This document shows, piece after piece, positions 17,511-27,100 of a stretch of 54,963 bases of DNA. Below the pieces are notes generated by a model. That model did not search any database, was not told where the DNA came from, and saw nothing but the letters and a program-made list of their open reading frames with translations. A program made the position numbers and the translations under genes. The first letter of the stretch is position 1. The number at the start of each line of letters is the position of its first letter. This DNA comes from a virus, in the IMG/VR virus record IMGVR_UViG_3300046009_012335, positions 1-54,963 of that record; one strand, 5' to 3'.

Positions 17511-19804
17511 TGGCTTGTTTTTCAAATACATTTTGGACACTAAACTGTACTTGCGGAGCTACAGACATACAATACTATGACTGCAGTGGTGTATTACAGA
17601 CTATAGATCCTGCTACATGCGGAGGTACTACTTACCAAATCACCTATAGTGATGATTACGGATTTCCGTTTACACCAACTTGCGATATCAATTACAGTTG
17701 TAACTGTACATTGACAGAAGTACCTGGTCCAAGTCCAAGTCCTTCAATAACATCTACACCATCAGTAACCCCATCGATTACCCCTTCCATAACATCGACA
17801 CCATCAATTACACCGTCGATTACACCATCGATCACCTCATCAACTTCCCCATCACCGTCAGTTACTCCTTCTGTAACACCTTCAGTAACACCATCAATCA
17901 CACCTTCACCATCATCATCACTTTTAATATCCCCTTCAGTAACACCATCTAGAACACCGTCCTTTACACCGTCTAGTACACCTTCAGGTACTCCAGGGCC
18001 GACACCATCAGTTTCAGTCACATCTTCAATAGGACCAACACCATCCATATCAGTTACAGCTTCTGTAGCTCCTACACCCACACCATCAGTCACTTCTTCA
18101 GTAGGACCAACACCTACACCGTCAGTAACATCTTCTGTAGCCGCAACACCATCAGTTTCGGTAACTACATCAATAGGTGCCACGCCTACACCGTCAGTAA
18201 CCTCATCACTTGGACCAACACCGACACCTTCAGTTACATCTTCATTACCACCTACACCATCTGTTTCAATATCAGCAGGAATTCCTCCATCTGCTTCACC
18301 TTCGTTATCACCAACACCATCAGTAACTAGATCAATAGGTGCAACACCGTCAGTATCACCATCACTATCATTAACACCTACCCCGTCAACATCTATAGGA
18401 GCTACACCATCATCATCAATATCTCCTTCACCAACTACAACACCATCAATTTCATTAGGATCGTCACAAAGCCCAACACCATCACCGACACCTACAGCAA
18501 CACCGTCCCCGACATTTACACAAACACCCACACCCACACCTTCTACCACACCATCTAATACACCCGATGCTACACCATCTGTAACACCTACAAGAACAGC
18601 ATCAGTTACCCCATCTCTTACACCGGCAGCATCTCAATCACCTTCACTTTCAGTAACACCGTCAGTAACACCGTCTAAAACACCTTCTGTTACAGTTTCA
18701 ATAACACCTACAATAACCTCTTCTGTTACACCTAGCGTAACTCCTGCAGCATCACAATCACCATCACCTTCAATTACACCATCTGTAACTCCTTCACCGT
18801 CTATAACACCTAGCAGAACACCATCTCTAACAGTTCAAGTTTGTTTCTTAGCTGCTGAATCCCCTGTTGATACAGGTTTTGATACAGAAAATGAACAAGA
18901 CCAGATAGTAGTTGATTGTTTACCTTCTGAATCACCATCACCTTCACCATCCCCATCACCATCTGCTACACCTTCACCATCTGCTACTCCAGCTGAAACA
19001 CCTCCACCATCTGGTTCACCGACACCTAGTGTTACCCCAGACCCGTCACCTTCTAAGTCCCCAGCACCTACACCTTCATTAACTTCAACACCAGTACCTT
19101 CATTAACTCCATTTATTGGGTTTACAAATGAAAGTGATATTAATTTCCCGATATTTGCATTAAGTGATATTCTTTTCTCTTCTAACAGCGCTGATACTAG
19201 TGCTGGTGGTGGCGGAGGTGGTACCCCACCTCCTACTCCTTCTATACAAGATAAGAGAGCCTACGAGTACGTAACCAATACAATCATTAATAAAGCATTA
19301 ATGAAGTTGATGGCTAATAATAGAACATTAACAAAGTATCTTAACTATAAGTTTACTGGAACTTTAAACCCAGAAACTAATGAGGTATTTTCTGGAGATA
19401 TTGTACCATTAACAGAAGAAGAAAAAGACTTAATAAACTTCATCTACACAAATCAATGCTTTGTAAATGTAAATGAAAAAACAGCACCTCAAGTTCTTAC
19501 AAGAGTGTTTCAATGTTTATACGAATCAGGTAATGTAATTTCTAAATTAACCAACTTAGATATTACTAATTTAGAAAGTTTAATTTCCACATTGAACTTT
19601 ATTGAGCCAATTCCTTCCCCGTCGGTAACACCTACTATTACACCATCAGTTACCCCATCAATATCTCTTTCACCGTTACCAACTATTACACCAACTATTA
19701 CACCTTCACCGACACGTACACCTACAATAACTCCTTCACCTACACCATCTATATCAATATCACCAACAGTCCCAGTATCACCTGAGCTGTCACCGTTTGT
19801 TTAA
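17510..19804 (+). CDS. Mucin-like PTS-repeat virion protein 1
   Basis: A 764-residue protein in four parts. (1) An N-terminal Cys-rich module of about 70 residues ([13 protein letters not shown] ... YSCNCT). (2) A Pro/Ser/Thr tract of about 370 residues built on TPS(V/I)TPS(V/I)TPS. (3) Further PTS up to about residue 540, with a Gly6 stretch. (4) A helical domain (about 575-700: [20 protein letters not shown]) followed by a last PTS tail. PTS tracts like this are extended, and in mucins they are the sites of O-glycosylation. It is coupled by TAATG to the preceding gene in the gp25/gp6 operon, so it is probably attached to the virion near the baseplate. Glycosylation is inferred from composition and from the glycosyltransferases elsewhere in the window. 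Confidence 0.75.
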   Translation: MACFSNTFWTLNCTCGATDIQYYDCSGVLQTIDPATCGGTTYQITYSDDYGFPFTPTCDINYSCNCTLTEVPGPSPSPSITSTPSVTPSITPSITSTPSITPSITPSITSSTSPSPSVTPSVTPSVTPSITPSPSSSLLISPSVTPSRTPSFTPSSTPSGTPGPTPSVSVTSSIGPTPSISVTASVAPTPTPSVTSSVGPTPTPSVTSSVAATPSVSVTTSIGATPTPSVTSSLGPTPTPSVTSSLPPTPSVSISAGIPPSASPSLSPTPSVTRSIGATPSVSPSLSLTPTPSTSIGATPSSSISPSPTTTPSISLGSSQSPTPSPTPTATPSPTFTQTPTPTPSTTPSNTPDATPSVTPTRTASVTPSLTPAASQSPSLSVTPSVTPSKTPSVTVSITPTITSSVTPSVTPAASQSPSPSITPSVTPSPSITPSRTPSLTVQVCFLAAESPVDTGFDTENEQDQIVVDCLPSESPSPSPSPSPSATPSPSATPAETPPPSGSPTPSVTPDPSPSKSPAPTPSLTSTPVPSLTPFIGFTNESDINFPIFALSDILFSSNSADTSAGGGGGGTPPPTPSIQDKRAYEYVTNTIINKALMKLMANNRTLTKYLNYKFTGTLNPETNEVFSGDIVPLTEEEKDLINFIYTNQCFVNVNEKTAPQVLTRVFQCLYESGNVISKLTNLDITNLESLISTLNFIEPIPSPSVTPTITPSVTPSISLSPLPTITPTITPSPTRTPTITPSPTPSISISPTVPVSPELSPFV
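17721..18834 (+). repeat. Degenerate 9-12 bp repeat tract encoding PTS repeats
   Basis: More than 1.1 kb of tandem degenerate units (approximately wCA-rTA-aCA-CCw) coding Ser-Val/Ile-Thr-Pro. Synonymous positions vary freely, so selection appears to act on the peptide and not on the DNA repeat. The complementary strand stays open as a Gly-Val-Thr-Asp-like frame, which is a by-product. Confidence 0.85.
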
Positions 19805-19812
19805 CATAAATA
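19805..19812 (+). promoter_or_regulatory. Late promoter box CATAAATA
   Basis: CATAAATA ends 7 nt before the ATG at 19819 and begins at the stop codon of the PTS gene. Confidence 0.55.
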
Positions 19813-19818
19813 TCATTA

Positions 19819-21207
19819 ATGAGTTCCTATGATGTAAATGTTTTTGTTTCATTTAAAACAGAAGCTCTTGTTGATCCACAACAGCAGCTTATGGGATTCA
19901 ATAATGTAAGCCATTATTTAAATACAGTACCGGGTAGCCAAACTTGCACTATATCTGCTCATAATTTAAATCAAATTACAGGATTAAAGATTACAAGCAA
20001 TGGTATTAACAGTGATAACTTTAACTTATTCCCTGTAAAGTATATTGGAGAGAAAGTAAATTTTACGGTAAATCTTATAGATTCAAACGATTATCAGGTT
20101 AAAGATTACCCTTTATTACCGTTAAGCGCTTTTAGTTTTTCTATTATAGATTCAACAAGTGCAACACTATCAGGAGTTTCTTTCTTCTCTAATTTTGGTT
20201 TATTGAGTACATTACCACAAGGTGGATTCTTTAAAGGATACTTTACAAGTTCCCTTTCAGCTGAAAATGTTTCCCTTTTAACTAAATTATCTACTACTAA
20301 TCTTCAACTAACAGGGTTTTCTAACCTATTTTCTATTTACCCGTCATGCGGTATATACAGTGTTCGTAAAGTAAACGAAAACTTCGATCAAACAGCTGCT
20401 TTCAATAGTTTAATCTATCAACCAATATTAGTAGATCAGTATAACTTTTTTAATAACTTCTTAGGTCAAATAGTAGGTAATGCTAACTCTGATCCCAATA
20501 CACTTGGTATAGAAGTATATGAAAAGATTGCAAACTACATATCAAACATTGATGATATAGATTATAGCAACTTAAACCAGTTAAAGTCATTACTTGATAA
20601 TATAAATGTAACATATGAAAACTTTAACTATGAATATCCCCCGTCATTAAGAAGACTAGCAGATATTCTTTCAGTTAAACATAAAAAGTTATTTGGTCAA
20701 ACTAATCAGTTCCAAGGTAATTTTAACAATAAAGGTTATTTCAATAACACTAGTTATGGTGTTAATAAAGGTGCAAAACTAGATATAACAACTACTTTAC
20801 TATCTGCTGGCTCTGCTGTAACTCAGCCATATGTAGTTGCATATGAGAAGTTTAGTAGTTTGTATACGGTGGTAAATATGAATTTAGTAAGCTTAAGTTC
20901 TTACTATACTACAGTACCCGGTTTATCTACTTTTGCATTATCAGGTGTAAACAATTCCTGGGGATGGAATTTAGTACTACCCCAAGGTGTTACAGGTGTA
21001 GGGGTAAACGATTATTACGAATTTTATCAATTTGTACCTACTGTACAGGGATCACTTTTACAGAAGTTTATTGACTTTGATAATCCAAATAACACCCTTT
21101 CTATTACCAATAGCGGATATACCGACTATGTTGAAAAGGGTGGTATAATGGACAATATCTTATTAAACAACATCTACACTAACTTGCAAATTATTACGTG
21201 CGGATAG
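19819..21207 (+). CDS. Hypothetical virion structural protein
   Basis: A 462-residue, Ser/Asn/Tyr-rich, beta-type protein with its own late box, so probably a virion protein. The first 140 residues look like beta-sandwich repeats (NVFVSFKTEAL, SQTCTISAHNLNQITGLKITSNG, KVNFTVNLIDSND). The mid-part contains LGIEVYEKIANYISNIDDIDYSNLNQLKSLLDN, a helical segment common in phage fibre and wedge-attached proteins. The C-terminus has a SWGWNLVLP segment and ends with Cys-Gly. No family is assigned. Its last 14 bp overlap the convergent nucleotide-metabolism gene. Confidence 0.6.
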   Translation: MSSYDVNVFVSFKTEALVDPQQQLMGFNNVSHYLNTVPGSQTCTISAHNLNQITGLKITSNGINSDNFNLFPVKYIGEKVNFTVNLIDSNDYQVKDYPLLPLSAFSFSIIDSTSATLSGVSFFSNFGLLSTLPQGGFFKGYFTSSLSAENVSLLTKLSTTNLQLTGFSNLFSIYPSCGIYSVRKVNENFDQTAAFNSLIYQPILVDQYNFFNNFLGQIVGNANSDPNTLGIEVYEKIANYISNIDDIDYSNLNQLKSLLDNINVTYENFNYEYPPSLRRLADILSVKHKKLFGQTNQFQGNFNNKGYFNNTSYGVNKGAKLDITTTLLSAGSAVTQPYVVAYEKFSSLYTVVNMNLVSLSSYYTTVPGLSTFALSGVNNSWGWNLVLPQGVTGVGVNDYYEFYQFVPTVQGSLLQKFIDFDNPNNTLSITNSGYTDYVEKGGIMDNILLNNIYTNLQIITCG

Positions 21208-22162
21208 TATAATCCATATAACGCAATCCATTAAGTGTATTTGTACCAGCGTAAGACATACAGCTCTGAATACCTTCGTTAATACGTTTAAAGTATTGCA
21301 AATAAGTTTCAGTACGCTGTTCTAGCAAGACTTTCTGACCTTCAATAAAACTATCACTATTTTTATTGAATGAAGATGCACTACCGAAGAATATCTTATG
21401 GTTATCAATTACTTCTGCTGGACTATCCGAGCACTTAGCAAACTCACTACCAATCATAACCATAGATGCTCCAGCAACTAATGCTTTACAAACATCTCCT
21501 ACTTCTCTAATCTGACCATCAGCTATAATTGGAATAGATGCATCGTAAATATCTACATCATTGAACCAAACGTTTCTTACAGTTGTAAACATAGGTGTAC
21601 CTACACCGGTACAATTATAGGTAGTACAAGACTTACCCATCGACAAACCAACCTTTACTGCATCAGCTCCCCATTGTTGCAAATCATCTAGTGCTCGTCT
21701 CGTACCAATATTACCAGCGATGATCTTAGTGTTATTACTACCTAATTCATCCTTAATATACTCTAAAATGTCTTTTACGCTAATATGGTGGCCGTGAGCA
21801 ACATCAATAGTAATGAAATCTACACGCAAATTATTATTCTTGATAGCGGAAATAAGTCTATAATCCTCTTCCTTTACACCAATTGAAATAGAAATAGTCT
21901 TAAGGTTTTGATTATCTGTAATCCACTTCAAAATATCACTATAAGGGTAAAATCTATGAAGCACATAAAAGTAATCCTCTTCAGAAAGAATACCTGCCAT
22001 CTTAAAATCGATAGTACACTTCATATTAGCAGGTATAGCTACACTCTTAAAAATTCTACCTAAAAACGTTTGATTGCAATCAGCATCTCTACGTGATCTA
22101 ATTTCAGAATAGTCAGGTAAAAGAACAATGTCGCTGTAACTATAAGATATTTTCTGTTTCAT
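21194..22162 (-). CDS. GMP reductase / IMP dehydrogenase family enzyme
   Basis: A 322-residue TIM-barrel protein of the IMPDH/GMPR family without CBS domains. Visible landmarks are SYSDIVLLPDYSEI at the N-terminus, IDVAHGHH, IIAGNIGTRRALDDLQQWGADAVKVGL, the catalytic-Cys loop KSCTTYNCTGVGTP, IPIIADGQIREVGDVCKALVAGASMVMIGS, and KIFFGSASS. The last block is closer to GMP reductase (FYGMSS) than to IMPDH. GMP reductase converts GMP to IMP with NADPH; IMPDH does the IMP-to-XMP step. The loop differs from the usual 'G.GS.CTTR', having LSMGKSCTTY, so activity or specificity may be altered. It is translated from an ATGA overlap with a small upstream gene. Confidence 0.85.
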   Translation of the reverse strand: MKQKISYSYSDIVLLPDYSEIRSRRDADCNQTFLGRIFKSVAIPANMKCTIDFKMAGILSEEDYFYVLHRFYPYSDILKWITDNQNLKTISISIGVKEEDYRLISAIKNNNLRVDFITIDVAHGHHISVKDILEYIKDELGSNNTKIIAGNIGTRRALDDLQQWGADAVKVGLSMGKSCTTYNCTGVGTPMFTTVRNVWFNDVDIYDASIPIIADGQIREVGDVCKALVAGASMVMIGSEFAKCSDSPAEVIDNHKIFFGSASSFNKNSDSFIEGQKVLLEQRTETYLQYFKRINEGIQSCMSYAGTNTLNGLRYMDYTIRT

Positions 22163-22368
22163 ACTATAATGTTGTTTTTGCGAGATGCTTCAATTAAGGC
22201 TTCAAGAGGAGGTAAATGACAAGCAAATTGCACGTAATCCTCTAATACTTTATCAACTAGATTTGCTTTTTCAACAGCTAATACAATACTCATATAAGAG
22301 TGTCTCGAATAATCATTGTTACGGTAAGTTGAATATAACTGATCTATAAGTGCGTCCCAGGAAAACAT
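22159..22368 (-). CDS. Small hypothetical protein upstream of the GMPR-like gene
   Basis: A 69-residue helical protein (WDALIDQLYSTYRNNDYSRHSYMSIVLAVEKANLVDKVLEDY). It is the first gene of a two-gene minus-strand operon and overlaps the GMPR-like gene by ATGA, which suggests translational coupling and a related function. The family is not recognised. Confidence 0.6.
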   Translation of the reverse strand: MFSWDALIDQLYSTYRNNDYSRHSYMSIVLAVEKANLVDKVLEDYVQFACHLPPLEALIEASRKNNIIV

Positions 22369-22374
22369 AATTTT

Positions 22375-22381
22375 TATTGTA
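22375..22381 (-). promoter_or_regulatory. -10-like box TACAATA (minus strand)
   Basis: TACAATA on the minus strand ends 7 nt before the ATG at 22368. It resembles the -10 part of the early-type signals (TACAATA also precedes the RadA-like gene) and not the late box, fitting metabolic genes. Confidence 0.4.
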
Positions 22382-22391
22382 GTTTAATAAT

Positions 22392-23120
22392 ATGGATGTT
22401 CCACTAAATATTAACGTGGCGAATGTGCAATTTAACATTTTGAATAGATTCGGTGGTGAAGTACTACCAATGTCAGGTTACTCATTACCGTTTGAAATTT
22501 TTACCTTTAAAGCAGATTTTAGTACTGTGAGCAATGATATATCCGATAAAAAAGTGATTTGGAATTTCGGGGACGGTACATTATCGAATGCATTAACCGG
22601 ATTCCATACATACAGGTACCCAGGTACCTATCCTATAACTCTCACAGTTTTCAATAGTAATGGAGATGGTACTTTAAGCACTTATACATCAGCAGTTAAG
22701 ATTTACAATTATATTAACGACTGTATAATTCTTACAACTTTAGGCAATCCAGTTATACAAAGCGGTAACACTAATGTACCTATATTAATCACCAGATACA
22801 ATTCTTATCAAACTTCATTAACTGGTATTGCTAATGTATTAAACCTATCAGTATCTGGTAATAAGTCACAATATTTTACAGCATTAGAATACTACAAAGA
22901 CAAAAACGTGCAGTATAAATCATCAGCACGTTTCTTAACAGATACCCCTTTAGGGTTAACTGTTGTGGATGAAGTAGCAACAACTAATGATCCAATGTAT
23001 GTATCAACTACAAGTGGCTCTGATATTACACTTCTTTCAAAACCAACATATGGTAGCTTTTTTGCAGGAACGAGTGGAACTGCAGTAATTTATTACACCG
23101 AAGATTATAAACTGAGTTGA
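22392..23120 (+). CDS. PKD-domain virion protein
   Basis: A 242-residue protein with a clear PKD domain in the first 100 residues: KVIWNFGDGTLSNALTGFHTYRYPGTYPITLTVFNSNGDG, i.e. WNFGDG followed by H.Y..PG.Y.ITLTV. PKD domains are Ig-like folds used in surface adhesion. The C-terminal half (ILITRYNSYQTSLTGIANVLNLSVSGN ... YVSTTSGSDITLL) is a second beta domain. It is probably a small fibre or decoration protein. No clear late box is present upstream; TTTAATA at 22383-22389 is a weak candidate. No signal peptide is seen, as expected for a virion part. Confidence 0.75.
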   Translation: MDVPLNINVANVQFNILNRFGGEVLPMSGYSLPFEIFTFKADFSTVSNDISDKKVIWNFGDGTLSNALTGFHTYRYPGTYPITLTVFNSNGDGTLSTYTSAVKIYNYINDCIILTTLGNPVIQSGNTNVPILITRYNSYQTSLTGIANVLNLSVSGNKSQYFTALEYYKDKNVQYKSSARFLTDTPLGLTVVDEVATTNDPMYVSTTSGSDITLLSKPTYGSFFAGTSGTAVIYYTEDYKLS

Positions 23121-23138
23121 TTTAATTCACCTTTATAA

Positions 23139-23145
23139 TACAATA
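23139..23145 (+). promoter_or_regulatory. -10-like box TACAATA before the nuclease gene
   Basis: TACAATA ends 6 nt before the ATG at 23151, the same geometry as the other early-type boxes. An overlapping TATAATA (23134-23140) is an alternative. No GGAAC element precedes either. Confidence 0.4.
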
Positions 23146-23150
23146 ATGAA

Positions 23151-23846
23151 ATGGTAGTTTTCGATAATAAAACCCACACTTACAAGAATCCTGCAAATAA
23201 CAGACCTTATATTTCTGTTTCGAAATTTCTTTCCCTATATAAAGAGCCTTTTGATAGTGATTATTTTGCTACAAAGAAAGCAAAACAGTTAGGTAAGACG
23301 AAAGAAGAAGTTTTGCAGATGTGGGAAGATAATAAGAACAAGGCATGTGATAAAGGTCAGAATGTCCATGCTATTGTGGAGGACTATCTCAATGAAGGTT
23401 TGGTTAGAGATGAAAAGATCATTTATGATTTTGAAAAGTCGTTTGTTAAATCTGATTTCAAGAGAGTGTTAAGTGAGGAGATTGTACATAATGATGAGTT
23501 TGAGATAGCCGGTACATCGGATTTAATTTGCGATGTTGATAGTGATTACTTTGATGTTTACGATATAAAGACGAATAAGAGGTTTGATTTTTATAACAAA
23601 TACAACAAACATCTCAAAACTCCTCTCAATAGCTTACAGCAATGTCATTATAATGATTACAGTTTACAATTATCATTGTATGCTTATATGTATAGTAAAC
23701 TAAATAATAAGACACCTAGAAAACTAAGTATCTTATATTATGATGGTGAAAAATTTAATTCATACCACACTCCCTATTTGTTTTGGGAAGTATCAGCAGT
23801 TTTAAAACATTACAAAGCTAATCATGGACAAGATCCTTCTCACTAA
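23151..23846 (+). CDS. PD-(D/E)XK family nuclease (RecB/Cas4-like fold)
   Basis: A 231-residue protein with the PD-(D/E)XK order: a helix with GQNVHAIVEDYLNEG (motif I Glu), IAGTSDLICDVDSDYFDVYDIKTNK (catalytic Asp, then D-I-K in place of E-x-K), and the QLSLYAYMY helix (Q-x3-Y motif). The N-terminal HTYKNPANNRPYISVSKFLSLYK segment is typical of phage RecB-like exonucleases of this group. It is likely a DNA exonuclease in recombination or in host DNA breakdown. It overlaps the next gene by 23 bp and is preceded by an early-type box, so it is probably expressed before the virion genes that surround it. Confidence 0.8.
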   Translation: MVVFDNKTHTYKNPANNRPYISVSKFLSLYKEPFDSDYFATKKAKQLGKTKEEVLQMWEDNKNKACDKGQNVHAIVEDYLNEGLVRDEKIIYDFEKSFVKSDFKRVLSEEIVHNDEFEIAGTSDLICDVDSDYFDVYDIKTNKRFDFYNKYNKHLKTPLNSLQQCHYNDYSLQLSLYAYMYSKLNNKTPRKLSILYYDGEKFNSYHTPYLFWEVSAVLKHYKANHGQDPSH

Positions 23847-24108
23847 GGTAAAATTTATATTAAGCGAGTGTACGCCAGATAACGTAAACAGAATTAAAAA
23901 GCAGTTAATGGTTACTTTAAAGCCTGAGCAGGCAGAAGAAGTTTATGAATACTTTCTTCGTATAGAACCGGATTATGTATTGGAGAACTGTAAAGTCCAT
24001 GTAAATCAGGTAATACCGTTATATACTGACTATTTTAAGAAAGATATTAAGGTAGCAGACTTTATATTTGATGAGTTTGATATAGATGGTTATGAGAACT
24101 CGAAATAA
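23824..24108 (+). CDS. Small hypothetical protein coupled to the nuclease
   Basis: A 94-residue acidic helical protein, starting 23 bp inside the nuclease gene. No motif is recognised. It has EEVYEYFLRIEPDYVLENC followed by a second helical part ending in DIDGYENSK. The tight overlap suggests co-translation; a nuclease partner or modulator is possible but unproven. Its stop codon lies inside the late promoter box of the next gene. Confidence 0.6.
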   Translation: MDKILLTKVKFILSECTPDNVNRIKKQLMVTLKPEQAEEVYEYFLRIEPDYVLENCKVHVNQVIPLYTDYFKKDIKVADFIFDEFDIDGYENSK

Positions 24109-24111
24109 ATA
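24104..24111 (+). promoter_or_regulatory. Late promoter box AATAAATA
   Basis: AATAAATA ends 7 nt before the ATG at 24118. This spacing favours ATG 24118 over the TTG at 24115 as the real start. Confidence 0.55.
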
Positions 24112-24117
24112 TAATTG

Positions 24118-27100
24118 ATGCTTTCAGGTTTCAATTCTATTCAACCAGTAAAATTCTTTTATCAGAACGACTCAAATTTACTGATTAATCAAAATACCTT
24201 TGCTACGCAACAAGGCTTAGAATTGAACCTTGTTAATGCATTGAGTGGTTGTAAAGACGAAACTATATTAAACTATTCAAATGTATTTCTAAGTAAAGCA
24301 ATGTCAGTAAATGATGTTGTTTATTTACCAACAACAGCAAAATTACCAATCACGTTTCCTACATATCTTGGTTTAAGTGCATATCCAGCTGATACAGTTT
24401 CAACATTTTATGTTGCAATTAGTTCTGATATAAATGAAACGAGCAGTATTACATTTAATACTTCTCTAAGTAATACGCAAGAAACTTATTTCGGTTTTTA
24501 TAGTGTTAATGGTGTGCAGTGTAAAATATTTTCATTTGATAATGATTACACGAAATATCTTACAGTTGATACAAGCTCATTAAGTTGTACTTTCACTACA
24601 CAGACTTCAGCTATCACCGCCACAGGAGCTAACTTATTTGAATTTGCACTTGATGATGCTGGTTTCATGAAGTTATTTTTCCGTTCGTCAACATTATCTG
24701 CGTTTTATATTATTAGATACATTAATAATACTTTAAGTGCAGTGAATGTTTCTACAACAACACCTCTCACTTCAGATATTTTTAAAACCACTTACAACGG
24801 TGAGCAGGACATAAAGTTTAAAAATGATTTTATATATTATAACAAGTCATTACTAAAAGATTTTATTGTTAAAACAGATAGAACGGTTGAAGATGTTCCT
24901 CAAAATCATGTTCTGTATTATAACTATCAAGCAACAGATAATTTCTTATCAGGTTCTCAAGATGCTTATGTAGATTTCTTTAAAACAAAAAATGTTTTAA
25001 GCAACAATTATTACATTAACGATAAATTACCTTTTAAAAAGCAGGACGTTTTACAAAGAAACTACACAACCATTCTTTCAAAACAAAATAGTGAATTATT
25101 TGAAGGCGATTTTCAATTAAACTACAATTACTATACAGATGAGTTTTTATTCCTTCCAGATGTAGCAACGAAATTCACATTACCTAAGACACTATTTCCC
25201 TATAGTGTTATGAATATTGATAATAGTAATTTAGTAAACGTTGGGGCTTATGGAGGGTTAACTCCAGTATTTTCCGATAAGGTTGTAAAGCAATTAAACC
25301 CGAACACTAACGTAGTAAACTATAATGAAGCAAACGGCATATATCTTTACACCTGGCTTTATACAGACACTCAACAATTAACTTCATATTGGTTAGATAG
25401 ATATTACTTCCCAGGAAAAACTTCTATAAATGTAGCATATTCTGGATCTAATAATCAGATTTTTACATACCAATCTCAACTTTCTACTTTCTTAAATGCA
25501 AATTATCCAGCTAATGATTATGCATATTATGATATTAGAAGCTCTTTAACATTTGAAGCATCTGCAACATATTACTATTCTAGAATAGGAAATAGATATA
25601 TAAGCAAAGTTATAGACTCTTTACAGCAAGCTATATCTGGGGTAGAAGTTTTTGATAGCACGAATGTCTTTCAAAACATTTCAAACACTTTAACATTTGC
25701 TAAAGACAAATACGGTGCTTTTAAATTATCACCTGATTTGAACAATTCATTCACTATAGCTTTTAACATAGTAAGTGAAAATGTTGATAATATAAACTCC
25801 AATTTAATTGTCGGTAATAACTTTGATGAAGGTATTAGTTTATATAAAGGCGGTGCTAAGAATATCTTTACACCCGGGTATCTAATCAATTCATTAACTG
25901 GTTTAGATTTTCATACAACAACAAATGAAAATACCTATAACTTAAATTTAAGTACATTTACTAATACAGCAATAAAAACTCTTGATATAATCAATACAGG
26001 TTTTGATCATATCATTAAAGCTTTCTATTATAACGTTGATACAGGTATACCGGGATTTTTAGACTTTAGCTACTCCGGTAAAGTATTGAACTATTACGAA
26101 TTTCCAATTCTATCAGCTGCATTTGTAAGTAGTTCTAGAATTAATTTATTCGATAAGGTGTATGTAGGTGATAGTGAAATTTGGTACCTAGTAAAGCCAG
26201 GTAATGGTACGAATACCATATATAAATTTGATTATCTTAATAACGTATTTTTAGGTACACAAATTATACCTAATATTAACGCTGAAGACTTTAATAGTAT
26301 CGTTACCTTTAATGGTTATGTATCTTCCTTATCAGGGTATTGTGGAGATATATTAGATAATTCAATCGGTGTTTCGAAAAAATATAGCGCATTATTCTTT
26401 AAGGACTTAAGTGCTAATACTGAGTATCCAGTATTAAGTGCATATACCGGCGGTATATTCGATGTTATAACTTACGGGGACAAATTCTATTTACAAACAA
26501 ACGGACTTGTAAGACAGTATGATAAGTATAAGAGAAGATATAACACCTATTATACAAATAGTAAAGGTGTTTCTGGTGTTAAACTTGACATCATAAATGA
26601 TAACTATCAGACGAAGTTATTAGCTTACACAGCTGATATTAATAGTAAAATAATTGTTGATAGATTTGATTTAACAACAGGTCAATTAGAAAATACATAT
26701 GAAACAGGTATAGTTATTGATCCTATATTCTTTAATGAATATCTTTATCCAAAGAAAGGCTCTTACACTGATTTAGCTGCTATAGGTATAGTTAATGCAA
26801 AGTTTATAAGTGGTGGCTCTGAAAATGAATACACATACGGCACATCTATAATTGGCTCATTAACTTCATTTCCGATTAACGCAGTAATAGGTGCGCAATC
26901 CCTAGATAGTACAAGCAATAGTATATTATCGGGTACATTGGATACTTTCGGTGCTAACGTGCCTTTTGATGTAAAAATGGAATTATATCAAGGCTCAACA
27001 TTATTAACAACTATTACCAGTAACGGTAACAGTAATTATATTGATTTTAGTTATCAAAACGTTGTACCTAACACCCCATATTCTTTAGTTGCAAGTAGAT

